Part shown: positions 35,190-43,764 of the stretch, one piece after another
Numbering within the stretch: the first letter of the stretch is position 1
Layout of the letters: each line of letters opens with the position of its first letter
NCBI RefSeq assembly: GCF_042675645.1
Contig: NZ_JBHTJH010000005.1
Coordinates: 62,001-126,000, forward strand
Reading direction: 5' to 3'
Origin: Sungkyunkwania multivorans
GTDB lineage: Bacteria > Bacteroidota > Bacteroidia > Flavobacteriales > Flavobacteriaceae
Length of the DNA: 64,000 bases
Notes under the pieces: model-generated
The model's database searches: none
What the model was told of the DNA's origin: nothing
Seen by the model: only the letters and a program-made list of their open reading frames with translations
Translations under genes and position numbers: made by a program

Positions 35190-35345
35190 ATTTATTGAAT
35201 CAAAGTACTCCTCGATACAATTTTGTGGTGCAAAATCACTCGAAGTGACAATTCCATACCGCAATGTCAGTTCGAGTGATTGCGAGTGAAACGAGGAATT
35301 GCCCGTCCGTTCCGTTCGGACGGGTATCGAGATCAACTTGAGCAT
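35190..35345. repeat. Non-coding repeat-like stretch with a strong hairpin
   Basis: The 387-bp gap after the operon holds GAGTG/CACTC-rich sequence with several near-copies of CGAAGTGACAATTCC and GTCAGTTCGAGTGATTGC, typical of flavobacterial intergenic repeats. A perfect 8-bp hairpin lies at 35302-35324 (CCCGTCCG, loop TTCCGTT, CGGACGGG) without a T run. The remaining 35346-35528 shows no gene. Confidence 0.5.
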
Positions 35346-35528
35346 CTGTTTTTCTTATTTCCAGTACATCGATCCCGTTTAACATTTTCCTAGTCGTTAA
35401 CCACCATATTCTCAGTAGAAACACGCCGAAATCCTAATTTTGTTATCATTTTCTTAATAATTAAACACTTTTTATCGGACTTTTTATAACCTTAACAGAA
35501 TCAATTATGTCGAAAGGTAAAAAGGGGC

Positions 35529-35536
35529 TATTTTTG
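35529..35536 (+). promoter_or_regulatory. -7 promoter element for the helicase gene
   Basis: TATTTTTG is a full TAnnTTTG match and ends 19 bp before the ATG at 35556. Confidence 0.55.
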
Positions 35537-35555
35537 CAACTTTAAACCACAATTA

Positions 35556-37085
35556 ATGATTTTGAAAGAAACCACCCTTTCTCCCAAAAAAACAACCAAA
35601 ACATTATACGATTATCAGCAGAAGGACCTGGATACGATTTTCAAGAGTATCAACTCCAAGCCTTCTAATTATAATTTATTGTACCAACTTCCAACGGGTG
35701 GTGGTAAGACCGTTATCTTTTCAGAGATCGTTCGCCGATATATAAAGGAAAAGCAGAAGAAGGTCGTTGTACTTACACATCGCATCGAATTAAGCAAACA
35801 GACCTCCACCATGATCTCAGGCTTTGGCGTAAAGAACAAGGTGATCAGCAGTGATGTAAAAGAACTCCCCGATCAGGATGAGTACATGTGCTTTGTGGCG
35901 ATGGTGGAAACACTGAACAATCGCCTGAACGACGATAAACTTGAGATCGATAATGTTGGATTGGTCATAATCGATGAGGCACATTTCAACTCCTTTAGGA
36001 AACTCTATGATTATTTCAAGAACTGTTTTATTCTAGGAGTTACGGGAACACCACTTAGTTCCAATGCCGACCTTCCTATGAAGGACACTTACGAAGAACT
36101 GATCGTTGGCGAATCTATAGCGACCTTGATCAAGAAAGGTTTTTTGGCACGTCCTAAGACCTTTTCGCACAATGTAGGGCTTACCAGTCTTCAATTGGGG
36201 ATGCACGGCGATTACACGGTGAAGTCTTCAGAAGAATTATACACCAGCGATGTGATGCAAGAGAAATTGCTCGATGCCTATCACGATCATGCGGTTGGGA
36301 CCAAAACCCTTATCTTCAACAATGGGATCAATACCTCTAAATACGTATATGAGACTTTTAAGGCGGCAGGGTATGATATTAGACATTTAGACAATACGCA
36401 CAGTTCTAACGAGCGCAAGGAAATACTAAAATGGTTTAAGAAAACACCTGATGCCATTCTTACGTCGGTGAGTATCCTAACCACCGGATTTGACGAACCC
36501 ACCGTGGAAACCATCATGCTGAATCGTGCAACCAGATCATTAACGCTTTATTTCCAAATGATAGGCCGAGGATCACGCGTGTTGCCCAAAAAGGATTCTT
36601 TTAATATCATCGACCTAGGGAACAACGCGGCTAGATTTGGATTGTGGGAATCCCCGATCGATTGGCAAGAGATCTTTCATCATCCAGATTTCTATCTCGA
36701 GAATATCAAGAACGACGAAGAGATAGAACGCAACTTCGCCTACGAAATGCCTCCTGAAGTGAGAGCACTATTCAAGAATACAGAGGATATCAGTTTCGAC
36801 ATTCGTAGAAAATACAAAGAAGTGATCGCCAGTGGACAAAAGGCTATGAAGACCTTAGAAGCTTCAATAGAGCAACATGCCCAAATGTGCCTAGAGAATA
36901 GCGAGGATGTCTTTGATGCAAGGATCTTGTCCAAGGAATTGAAGGAAGACGCCGCTTACAGAGTACGGCAGTACTGCTATCTTATTATGAACAACACCAA
37001 GAATTATCGCAATTGGCTGGAGGAAGAATATATGCGCAGGTTGCGTACCCACATCAACCAGACCTTTGCAGGAATCATTCAATAA
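35556..37085 (+). CDS. Stand-alone superfamily 2 DEAH-type helicase
   Basis: The 509-residue protein has complete SF2 motifs: motif I LPTGGGKTVIF, Ia VVLTHRIEL, motif II VIIDEAHFNS, motif III VTGTPLSS, and motifs V-VI SILTTGFDEPTVETIMLNRATRSLTLYFQMIGRGSR. The order and spacing resemble type III restriction Res and XPB/UvsW-like helicases. The C-terminal 120 residues are helical with no nuclease or methylase domain. Restriction is therefore unlikely, and it probably works in repair or branch migration. Only a 2-bp gap separates it from the next gene, so they are co-transcribed. Confidence 0.88.
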   Translation: MILKETTLSPKKTTKTLYDYQQKDLDTIFKSINSKPSNYNLLYQLPTGGGKTVIFSEIVRRYIKEKQKKVVVLTHRIELSKQTSTMISGFGVKNKVISSDVKELPDQDEYMCFVAMVETLNNRLNDDKLEIDNVGLVIIDEAHFNSFRKLYDYFKNCFILGVTGTPLSSNADLPMKDTYEELIVGESIATLIKKGFLARPKTFSHNVGLTSLQLGMHGDYTVKSSEELYTSDVMQEKLLDAYHDHAVGTKTLIFNNGINTSKYVYETFKAAGYDIRHLDNTHSSNERKEILKWFKKTPDAILTSVSILTTGFDEPTVETIMLNRATRSLTLYFQMIGRGSRVLPKKDSFNIIDLGNNAARFGLWESPIDWQEIFHHPDFYLENIKNDEEIERNFAYEMPPEVRALFKNTEDISFDIRRKYKEVIASGQKAMKTLEASIEQHAQMCLENSEDVFDARILSKELKEDAAYRVRQYCYLIMNNTKNYRNWLEEEYMRRLRTHINQTFAGIIQ

Positions 37086-37087
37086 AC

Positions 37088-38305
37088 ATGCGGTCGTTTC
37101 CAGAAATTGCTACCAAAAGGCTGGCTATCAAACTACGCCCCAAGGCAGAGCGATTGCTTAAAAAAGGCCATCCTTGGGTATTTTCGGAAAGCATTATCAA
37201 ACAAAATTCTGAGGGCGAAACTGGTGATCTGGCAATCATTTACGACGGCAAGCGCAACGATATCATGGGATTGGGCTTGTATGACGCAGCGTCACCGATT
37301 CGCATAAAGATGATCCATACACAGGGTGCCGCTAAAATTGACCATGATTTTTTCAAACAAAAGATCAAGATCGCTTTTGAGATTCGTAGGCCATTGCTGA
37401 AGACCGATACCAATAGCTATCGGCTACTTTTTGGAGAGAACGACGGCTTTCCAGGACTCATTGCGGATGTTTACAAAGACGTCATGGTGGTAAAATTATA
37501 TTCTGGGGTATGGTTTCCTTATTTAGGAGATATTCTCCCCATACTATTGGCAACTGCCGATTGCTCAACGATGGTCTTGCGGTTTAGTCGGAATCTTCAG
37601 CAAAAGGCAATCGCAATGCAGTTGCAAGATGGTATGGTCGTCGCAGGCGAACTAGAAGATGAAGTGGTGGAATTCAAAGAACATGGAATCAACTTTTCGG
37701 CAAATGTCATCAAAGGACACAAAACAGGATACTTCTTGGACCATCGCCATAATCGCAAACGAGTAGGGGAGCTTGCCAAAGGCAAGACGATGCTTGATGT
37801 TTTTAGCTATGCTGGTGGCTTTTCGGTGCATGCCTTGGCAGGTGGCGCTACAGCAGTGACAAGTTTGGACATCAGTGCGCAAGCTTTGGACATGGCAAAG
37901 CAGAATGCTGCATTGAATGCTCACGCGGGTGAGCATCACTTGATGGCCATTGATGCCTTCGAAGGCTTGCAAAAGCTTATTAAAGCAAAAAAGAGCTTTG
38001 ATATCGTAGTGATCGACCCTCCAAGTTTTGCGAAGAGTGCTGCCGAGGTGCAAAAGGCGAGACACAGCTATGGTCGTTTGGCACAATTGGGGGCCAAGTT
38101 GGTAGCTCCTAATGGAATTTTAGTTCTGGCTTCCTGTTCTTCAAGGGTCAGTGCTGATGATTTTTTTGATATTTGTGACGCGGAACTACAAAACAGCGGT
38201 AGGCGATTTAAGTCTTTAGCGAAGACCTACCATGATATTGACCATCCGGTGACCTTCCCAGAGGGTGCCTATCTAAAGTGTGGGTATTATCAGTTAATAG
38301 GTTAA
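37088..38305 (+). CDS. RlmI-like class I SAM-dependent rRNA methyltransferase
   Basis: The product from ATG 37088 has 405 residues; a longer frame would read back into the helicase gene. The N-terminal PUA-like domain (RLLKKGHPWVFSESII, with GLYDAASPIRIKM) precedes a central EEHD-type segment and a class I methyltransferase core. The SAM region has LDVFSYAGGFSVHALAGGA, and VVIDPPSFAKS is the DPPSF motif that binds the target base. Relatives methylate 23S rRNA C1962. It is probably translationally linked to the preceding helicase gene. The exact target base is inferred. Confidence 0.9.
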   Translation: MRSFPEIATKRLAIKLRPKAERLLKKGHPWVFSESIIKQNSEGETGDLAIIYDGKRNDIMGLGLYDAASPIRIKMIHTQGAAKIDHDFFKQKIKIAFEIRRPLLKTDTNSYRLLFGENDGFPGLIADVYKDVMVVKLYSGVWFPYLGDILPILLATADCSTMVLRFSRNLQQKAIAMQLQDGMVVAGELEDEVVEFKEHGINFSANVIKGHKTGYFLDHRHNRKRVGELAKGKTMLDVFSYAGGFSVHALAGGATAVTSLDISAQALDMAKQNAALNAHAGEHHLMAIDAFEGLQKLIKAKKSFDIVVIDPPSFAKSAAEVQKARHSYGRLAQLGAKLVAPNGILVLASCSSRVSADDFFDICDAELQNSGRRFKSLAKTYHDIDHPVTFPEGAYLKCGYYQLIG

Positions 38306-38328
38306 AACCGATCTACAAGAATGTACGT

Positions 38329-39120
38329 TTACTTATAGGGGATTGTTTCCAAAATATGCGATATGGTTTTTATCCTTGCGCTGGATTTTTTGTTGGCGTC
38401 TATGATCACCCAAGGGGAGATGTCCGTATGTGTCTTTTCGAACATCTTTTTTTTGTAGATCGTGTACTCGTCCCACAAGGCTTGCGCTTTTTCATCTACA
38501 GGAGTCATTTTCCAACGCTTCAAAGGACTTTCCTTGATTTCTGAGAAGCGTTTGGCTTGCTCCTCTTTAGTGATCGAGAAATAGAATTTTATAAGGTAAG
38601 TGTCTGATTCGATCAGCATCTTTTCAAATTCATTTACGTGTGACATAAAGACTCGGTATTCCTTTTCCGAACAAAAGTTGTTCACAGGCTCTACAACGGC
38701 TCTATTATACCAGCTACGGTCAAAAAATACCATTTCACCAGGTTTTGGAAGTCGATTGATATATCGCTGGAAGAACCACTGATTTCTTTCATCTTCTGTT
38801 GGGATATCCAACGCTACCACTTTAAAATGCCTAGGATTGATGTGTTGCGTGATCCTTCTAATGGCGCCACCTTTTCCAGCGGCATCCCTTCCTTCAAATA
38901 AGATCACTATTTTTTTGCCTTCATTGATCACCCAAGTTTGAAGCTTTATCAACTCGGTTTGCATTGCTTTTAGCTCATGTTCGTAATGCGCCTCGATAAG
39001 CACCTTTTTTAGATTCAATTTTTTATTCCTAAAAAGTGCCTTTAGGCCTGGTTTGGAATTGATCAATTCCAATTCCTTTTCGGTCAAGGCCTTATGCTTT
39101 GTCAATACTTTTTGGCTCAT
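38329..39120 (-). CDS. ppk2: Polyphosphate kinase 2, second of a tandem pair
   Basis: The product from ATG 39120 has 264 residues. A frame from 39153 would overlap the upstream gene by 23 bp and adds only MPFKLTFKLKS. PPK2 phosphorylates nucleoside diphosphates (or monophosphates) with polyphosphate. Walker A is FEGRDAAGKGG at about 75-85, the Walker B-like DRSWYNRAVVEP follows, and the lid sequence contains the conserved Arg/Lys residues. It is the shorter copy, similar to the neighbour upstream, 10 bp away. It converges on the rRNA methyltransferase gene with a 23-bp gap and no visible terminator. Confidence 0.9.
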   Translation of the reverse strand: MSQKVLTKHKALTEKELELINSKPGLKALFRNKKLNLKKVLIEAHYEHELKAMQTELIKLQTWVINEGKKIVILFEGRDAAGKGGAIRRITQHINPRHFKVVALDIPTEDERNQWFFQRYINRLPKPGEMVFFDRSWYNRAVVEPVNNFCSEKEYRVFMSHVNEFEKMLIESDTYLIKFYFSITKEEQAKRFSEIKESPLKRWKMTPVDEKAQALWDEYTIYKKKMFEKTHTDISPWVIIDANKKSSARIKTISHILETIPYK

Positions 39121-39130
39121 ACTTTTTAAT

Positions 39131-39979
39131 TTAAATGTCAATTTGAACGGCACTTCTGTGATACCTCATAATAATGTTTGGGTCGGGTAGTAGTTGAATC
39201 TTCGATGCTCCCTTGCCATCGTATTCGAATTGAGATAGGAGGTATCGTATACTTTCGAGCCTAGCTTCTTTCTTATTGTTCGTCTTCACGATGATCCATG
39301 GACAGAAATTGGTGTGGGTTTTACTGAACATCTGTTCCTTGTAGTAGGTATAGCGATCCCAAAGTTCTTGTCCTTTCATATCCACGGGACTGAATTTCCA
39401 GCGTTTGAGAGGATTTTCTAAGCGCGATTCGAAACGTTTTTTTTGTTCTTCCTTAGAGATGGAAAACCAAAATTTAATGACCGTTACGTTGTCTTCATAG
39501 AGCAGATGCTCAAATTCGGGAACTTGAATCATAAATTGATGATACTGTTCATCATTGCAAAAGCCCATCACAGGCTCTACCACCGCTCGATTGTACCAAC
39601 TTCGGTCAAAGAAAACGATCTCACCAGGATTGGGAAGCTGTTTAATGTAGCGTCTAAAGTACCATTGTCCGCGCTCCACTTCGGTAGGTTTTGTGAGCGC
39701 GACCACTCTTGAAGAACGGGGATTCAAATGCTCCTTGAATCTTTTTATTGAACCACCCTTTCCTGCGGCGTCCCTACCTTCGAAGATGACCACCACCCGC
39801 TTTTTGGTTTTGGCGATCCATTGTTGCAGATTTACCATTTCGGTCTGCAATTGGGCTAATTCGATCTCATATTTCAGTTTATTTAGGACCTTATCGATGT
39901 CGATATCGTTCTTTTGGGCAATTTCTATAAGATCTTTTCGGGTCTTAGCACCTAATAGTTGATCGGAATTGTATCTCAT
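39131..39979 (-). CDS. ppk2: Polyphosphate kinase 2, first of a tandem pair
   Basis: The 282-residue protein carries Walker A GRDAAGKG (residues 68-75) and the Walker B Asp125 in FFDRSWYNRAVVEP, with the same lid motifs as its neighbour. The two share the order of all motifs and many whole stretches (for example PGEIVFFDRSWYN and RPWKFSPVD), so they are tandem duplicates that have diverged. One copy may act mainly on ADP and the other on GDP or AMP, as happens in other bacteria, but that is inference. It opens the ppk2 pair, which is followed upstream by a gene-free gap. Confidence 0.9.
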   Translation of the reverse strand: MRYNSDQLLGAKTRKDLIEIAQKNDIDIDKVLNKLKYEIELAQLQTEMVNLQQWIAKTKKRVVVIFEGRDAAGKGGSIKRFKEHLNPRSSRVVALTKPTEVERGQWYFRRYIKQLPNPGEIVFFDRSWYNRAVVEPVMGFCNDEQYHQFMIQVPEFEHLLYEDNVTVIKFWFSISKEEQKKRFESRLENPLKRWKFSPVDMKGQELWDRYTYYKEQMFSKTHTNFCPWIIVKTNNKKEARLESIRYLLSQFEYDGKGASKIQLLPDPNIIMRYHRSAVQIDI

Positions 39980-40283
39980 ATAATAGTTCTTTCTTGGTCT
40001 TTATAGCTTTTCAGATATACAATAGAACCTCTACAGATATGTTTGGACCTTATCTGTAACCGTTTATTGATCTAGAAAGAAATAAAATTAGAAAAGGTCC
40101 TTTGGGAATACCATGATAAATGTCATGAGAAGGAACGACATGCTATACCACCTTGAAAGGAAAGTCGTTGCGAATACCATCTACTAGTAAGTATTCAACT
40201 TTTGCAGTATGTTAAACGATGTCAGACAATATTCGATTCAATGAATACTGAGCGCAACTTCTTATTGATGAATGATCGACGAT
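39980..40283. other. 304-bp intergenic region with no recognised gene
   Basis: It lies between the tandem ppk2 genes and the GyrI-like gene. It is AT-rich with stop codons in all frames. I see no tRNA, terminator or -7 element. It may contain the ppk2 promoter. Confidence 0.5.
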
Positions 40284-40778
40284 TTATTTTTTCTTGACCG
40301 GAATCCACAGTTCTTCTTCTGATGAAGGGTCTTCATTTTTGTACTTTTCTCCCATGATTGCGAAATGAGGTCGATCATCGAGCGTATAGTCAGCCATAGG
40401 CAACCAGGTCCCAAAAATGTATTGATATGCTTTGGGTGCATCGCTGGCCTTTCCTTTATACAAGAACACCGCATACAACCCCTGCGGAATGGTTAGGGCT
40501 TCCATCTCTTTCGGAATGGTGTCGTGATCCCTCACTTTGACCGCTGCCCACTTTTCAAATTCATTATGAGGATCGAAGTTTTTGAAGAATGTCGAATCTG
40601 GATAAACTTCGACGGAATAAAATTCAGGGTCCACCCGATTCTTTATATCACTTCTTTGTTTCATAAATTCTTGCCATAACTCTTTTGTACGATTCATGGC
40701 CAGTGACATCTTAAGTCGCTTTCCGACTAAGACGGTTTTTTGAAATGTTTTTATAGATGGTTTGCTCATAAATTCCAT
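40284..40778 (-). CDS. GyrI-like small-molecule-binding domain protein
   Basis: The 164-residue protein matches the GyrI-like/AraC effector-binding fold: KTVLVGKRLKMSLAMNRTKELWQEFM at the N-terminus, FYSVEVYPD, FEKWAAVKV, a conserved IPQGLYAVFLYKGKASDAPKAYQYIFGTWLP motif and ELWIPVKKK at the C-terminus. It has no helix-turn-helix, so it is a stand-alone ligand-binding or toxin-sequestering protein. GyrI-type domains bind hydrophobic cations or drugs. The start may be ATG 40778 or 40769 (MSKPS). The next gene upstream is 44 bp away on the same strand. Confidence 0.82.
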   Translation of the reverse strand: MEFMSKPSIKTFQKTVLVGKRLKMSLAMNRTKELWQEFMKQRSDIKNRVDPEFYSVEVYPDSTFFKNFDPHNEFEKWAAVKVRDHDTIPKEMEALTIPQGLYAVFLYKGKASDAPKAYQYIFGTWLPMADYTLDDRPHFAIMGEKYKNEDPSSEEELWIPVKKK

Positions 40779-40822
40779 AAGGCAATATACACTATAAGAA
40801 TTGATCTATTCGGAATATCTTA

Positions 40823-41590
40823 TTATGGTCTGAACTTATCACAACAAGGAATCTGCCCTGGTTTCCAATTAGAAGAAATGTCAAAATTGATAAAAACAGG
40901 AAAAGAGATTGTCTTCCCGCCGGGTATGGTGATCTTTTTCACAGACTCAGCTGAGAAAGATACAGACCAGAAAAATGGAGTACAGAATTTTGCCGAATCT
41001 ACAAAAGTCAACGTAGTCCCGGCAGGAATCATGACGGTGGCCGCTGCTGAGCTTCCCCTTGCAGTTCTCGTGTTGATAGTTACATTTGTGTCAAATACTC
41101 CCTTATTTTGTATCGTAAGTCCAATATCAGGACCTGCTTGAAATTTTCTACTGTCACTTGGGGTAAGCCCGATCAGATCTCCGCCTATGCCTCGTGAGAA
41201 AAGCAACGGACCACAACTAATTCCTTTGGGGCTTGCCAATGCCGTAATGGTCGAAGCATCTACCAATTGTTTGGGAGTTATATCAGCTACTGTTTGAAAT
41301 TTCTCTAAAGCCTTTCCTGTCAGAGGACCAAACATTCCATCTATAGCTAGAAAGCTGTCTATCTTTTTATTCAATGTTCGTTGTAAAAGCTTCACCAATG
41401 GTCTTAGATGCCAAGTTCCAAAATTTAGACCATCTCCTCTTTTTATGCCTAGCAGCGAGTTTAGTGAGCTACCATTGAAAAATTGTTCACCAGTATCTGG
41501 AGTTTGGTTCTTCCCCTTGTCTTCAAAAAAAGAATTTGTTTGATGCTGAGGAGAAGATTTTTTTTCTTTTTTTTGCTTGGTTCTCATCAC
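40823..41590 (-). CDS. Peptidoglycan-binding-domain protein of unknown function
   Basis: The 255-residue protein has no signal peptide. A very basic, disordered N-terminus (MMRTKQKKEKKSSPQHQTNSF) is followed by FFEDKG and FFNGSS segments, then a peptidoglycan-binding repeat (LRPLVKLLQRTLNKKI with IDGMFGPLTGKALEKFQ, about 60-110). The last 120 residues are Ser/Thr/Gly-rich beta-like sequence (GLTIQNKG, VMIPAGTTLTF, ITIPGGKTISF). The N-terminal pattern recalls proteins found near extracellular contractile injection systems, but no such genes are here. I do not recognise the family. Confidence 0.75.
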   Translation of the reverse strand: MMRTKQKKEKKSSPQHQTNSFFEDKGKNQTPDTGEQFFNGSSLNSLLGIKRGDGLNFGTWHLRPLVKLLQRTLNKKIDSFLAIDGMFGPLTGKALEKFQTVADITPKQLVDASTITALASPKGISCGPLLFSRGIGGDLIGLTPSDSRKFQAGPDIGLTIQNKGVFDTNVTINTRTARGSSAAATVMIPAGTTLTFVDSAKFCTPFFWSVSFSAESVKKITIPGGKTISFPVFINFDISSNWKPGQIPCCDKFRP

Positions 41591-41718
41591 TCTCTATCAG
41601 TTATTGGTTGCTATATCCACCTGAATATAGCAGAATAAAGAAGCAATGCTAGGGGAATAATGCCCAAAAAGTGATCCAGATCGGTTTATTCAACCTCGAA
41701 CCTTCAATCTTCAACAAT

Positions 41719-43062
41719 CTAAATGCCCGTATAGTTACTCGGCGTAATGGCCTTTAATTCGGCCTTGATACCGTCCGAAACGTCCAGAGTATCTATAAAG
41801 TCGGCAATGGATCGTTGCGTGATGGCTTCATTGGTCCTTGTAAGTCCCTTAAGTGCCTCATAAGGATTTGGATAGCCTTCTCTTCTTAGAATAGTCTGTA
41901 TCGCCTCGGCAACAACGGCCCAATTCTGTTCAAGGTCGGCCGCAAATTTGGCTTCGTTCAGCAGTAATTTATTGAGACCTTTTAGGGTCGCCTGAAAACC
42001 GATAAGCGTATGTCCAAAGGGTACTCCCACGTTTCTTAACACGGTACTATCTGTTAGATCGCGTTGCAAACGAGAAATGGGCAATTTGGCGGATAGATGC
42101 TCAAAAAGAGCATTGGCAATACCAAGATTCCCTTCCGAATTTTCAAAGTCGATCGGATTTACCTTATGCGGCATGGCAGAAGAGCCCACTTCTCCTTTTT
42201 TTATCTTCTGTTTAAAGTAGTCCATAGACACATAGGTCCAAATATCGCGGTCGAGATCGATCAAGATGGTATTGATCCGCTTTAGACAATCGAACAAAGC
42301 AGCCATATGGTCGTAATGTTCGATCTGCGTGGTGGGAAAGGAGTGTTGCAGCCCTAATTTTTCCTGCACAAACTTGGTTCCAAAGGCTTTCCAATCAATA
42401 TTGGGATAGGCTACCTTATGCGCGTTGTAATTTCCAGTGGCACCTCCAAATTTTGCTGCACTCGGAATGTCGTTCAATAGATTGAATTGCTCCTTTAATC
42501 GAACCACGAAAACCTGGATCTCTTTTCCTAAACGAGTAGGGGAGGCGGGTTGGCCATGTGTGCGTGCGAGCATGGGAATATCTTTCCATTCGATAGCCAA
42601 TTCCTCTAATTTCTTTAGAACAGCAAAATACTGTTGGATATATACATCACCCAAGGCCTCTTTGATCGAAAGCGGAATGGCCGTATTGTTGATGTCTTGC
42701 GAGGTGAGTCCGAAGTGAATGAACTCTTTATATTTTTCGAGGCCTAGTTTGTCAAATTCTTTTTTGATGAAATACTCTACGGCCTTCACGTCATGGTTGG
42801 TTACTTGCTCGATTTCCTTGATCGCCTTCGCATCCCTTGTATCAAATTTTTGATATATCGCTCTAAGGCTGTCAAAAATTGTTGCATCAATTTCGCTCAA
42901 CTGTGGTAAGGGTGCTTCACACAGCGCTATAAAATACTCAATTTCGACTAGCACTCGATATTTGATCAAGGCCTCTTCAGAGAAATAATTTGCTAGAGCT
43001 TCAGCTTTACTTCGATAACGCCCATCGATGGGCGAGATGGCATTTAGTTGGTTCAATGACAT
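41719..43062 (-). CDS. purB: Adenylosuccinate lyase
   Basis: The 447-residue enzyme of purine synthesis splits SAICAR to AICAR and adenylosuccinate to AMP, releasing fumarate. Motifs are ISPIDGRYRSKAEALANYF at the N-terminus, the THGQPASPTRLGKE signature with the catalytic His, GATGNYNAHKVAYPNIDW, and the fumarase-family GSSAMPHKVNPIDFENSEGN loop (catalytic Ser). Length and motif order match the E. coli-like form. It is on the minus strand, transcribed after the HEAT-like gene with a 101-bp gap. Confidence 0.97.
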   Translation of the reverse strand: MSLNQLNAISPIDGRYRSKAEALANYFSEEALIKYRVLVEIEYFIALCEAPLPQLSEIDATIFDSLRAIYQKFDTRDAKAIKEIEQVTNHDVKAVEYFIKKEFDKLGLEKYKEFIHFGLTSQDINNTAIPLSIKEALGDVYIQQYFAVLKKLEELAIEWKDIPMLARTHGQPASPTRLGKEIQVFVVRLKEQFNLLNDIPSAAKFGGATGNYNAHKVAYPNIDWKAFGTKFVQEKLGLQHSFPTTQIEHYDHMAALFDCLKRINTILIDLDRDIWTYVSMDYFKQKIKKGEVGSSAMPHKVNPIDFENSEGNLGIANALFEHLSAKLPISRLQRDLTDSTVLRNVGVPFGHTLIGFQATLKGLNKLLLNEAKFAADLEQNWAVVAEAIQTILRREGYPNPYEALKGLTRTNEAITQRSIADFIDTLDVSDGIKAELKAITPSNYTGI

Positions 43063-43124
43063 GCGTTGTGTTGTTGTTGTCCGCCCAAGGATAAACTTGA
43101 TTCGGATAAATTTTTAAGAAAGCG

Positions 43125-43132
43125 CAAAGATA
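43125..43132 (-). promoter_or_regulatory. -7 promoter element for purB
   Basis: The minus strand reads TATCTTTG, a full TAnnTTTG match about 62 bp upstream of the purB start. purB therefore has its own promoter although its upstream neighbour points the same way. Confidence 0.45.
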
Positions 43133-43163
43133 GTTTTTTTAGCTTTTTATATGTCATTCTGAA

Positions 43164-43724
43164 TTATGATATCTTTTTCAATACATTTCTTGCAGCTGCT
43201 TTGTATGCCGCCGAGTGTTGCGAATAGTCCTGTTCGAGAACTCTCAGCAATTCTGGGTAGATCCAATCATATTTTATACCCAACAAATAGAGACTATGAA
43301 TGGCGTATGCCTTGGCTGCGACCTTCTCGTCGTTGATCAACCAATCAAAGGTGAGTTCAGTGAGCTTTTCTAAATGTTCATCGGTCAGGGCCTCCTTGGT
43401 ATCGGACGGTTTTTTGCTGAAGGCAGCCTCAGCAAGCATTTGACATATTTTAGCGATAGGTCTAACGGATTGGTCAAATTGAACGCTCGAAGCATTTTCC
43501 AAAAAATAGTCGAGACGGGGAACCAACCAGACCGGTTTTTCCTTGTAGACGAACTCCAATACCCAGCATGCACGATAGGAGATCTCGTCCTTCACTCTAA
43601 AGCACAGGTTTAGAAGATGCTCAAACAATGCAGGGTTGTCGAGCACCATATCAGCTGCGAGCTGTCGATGTTTGCGAAGGGCGCTGGTCTGTCTTAAAAC
43701 TTCCTCAAATTCTTTTTCAAGCAT
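43164..43724 (-). CDS. HEAT-like repeat protein, neighbour of purB
   Basis: The 186-residue protein is entirely helical with HEAT-like hairpins (LLNLCFRVKDEISYRACWVLEFVYK, LTELTFDWLINDEKVAAKAYAIHSLYLLG). Flavobacterial homologues sit next to purB and are sometimes named adenylosuccinate lyase by mistake; none of the lyase motifs is present. A role as a protein scaffold is the most that can be said. The start is 40 bp from the divergent haem-binding gene, with a perfect 21-bp palindrome between them. Confidence 0.8.
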   Translation of the reverse strand: MLEKEFEEVLRQTSALRKHRQLAADMVLDNPALFEHLLNLCFRVKDEISYRACWVLEFVYKEKPVWLVPRLDYFLENASSVQFDQSVRPIAKICQMLAEAAFSKKPSDTKEALTDEHLEKLTELTFDWLINDEKVAAKAYAIHSLYLLGIKYDWIYPELLRVLEQDYSQHSAAYKAAARNVLKKIS

Positions 43725-43737
43725 CTGTAAAAAGAAG

Positions 43738-43758
43738 TATTTTTAGACTCTAAAAATA
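43738..43758. promoter_or_regulatory. Perfect 21-bp palindrome in a divergent promoter gap
   Basis: Arms TATTTTTAGA and TCTAAAAATA flank a central C. It sits in the 40-bp gap between the divergent HEAT-like gene (start 43724) and haem-binding gene (start 43765). Each arm contains TATTTTTA, one base from the -7 consensus, on each strand, so the palindrome may be a symmetric bidirectional promoter or an operator covering both. Confidence 0.5.
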
Positions 43759-43764
43759 ATCGAA

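Noticed and set aside
35556..37085. A type III restriction or phage-defence helicase locus
   Set aside because: The helicase lacks a nuclease domain and its neighbours are an rRNA methyltransferase and PPK2 genes, not defence genes.
43164..43724. A second adenylosuccinate lyase at the HEAT-like gene
   Set aside because: None of the lyase signatures seen in purB is present; the name reflects only gene neighbourhood.
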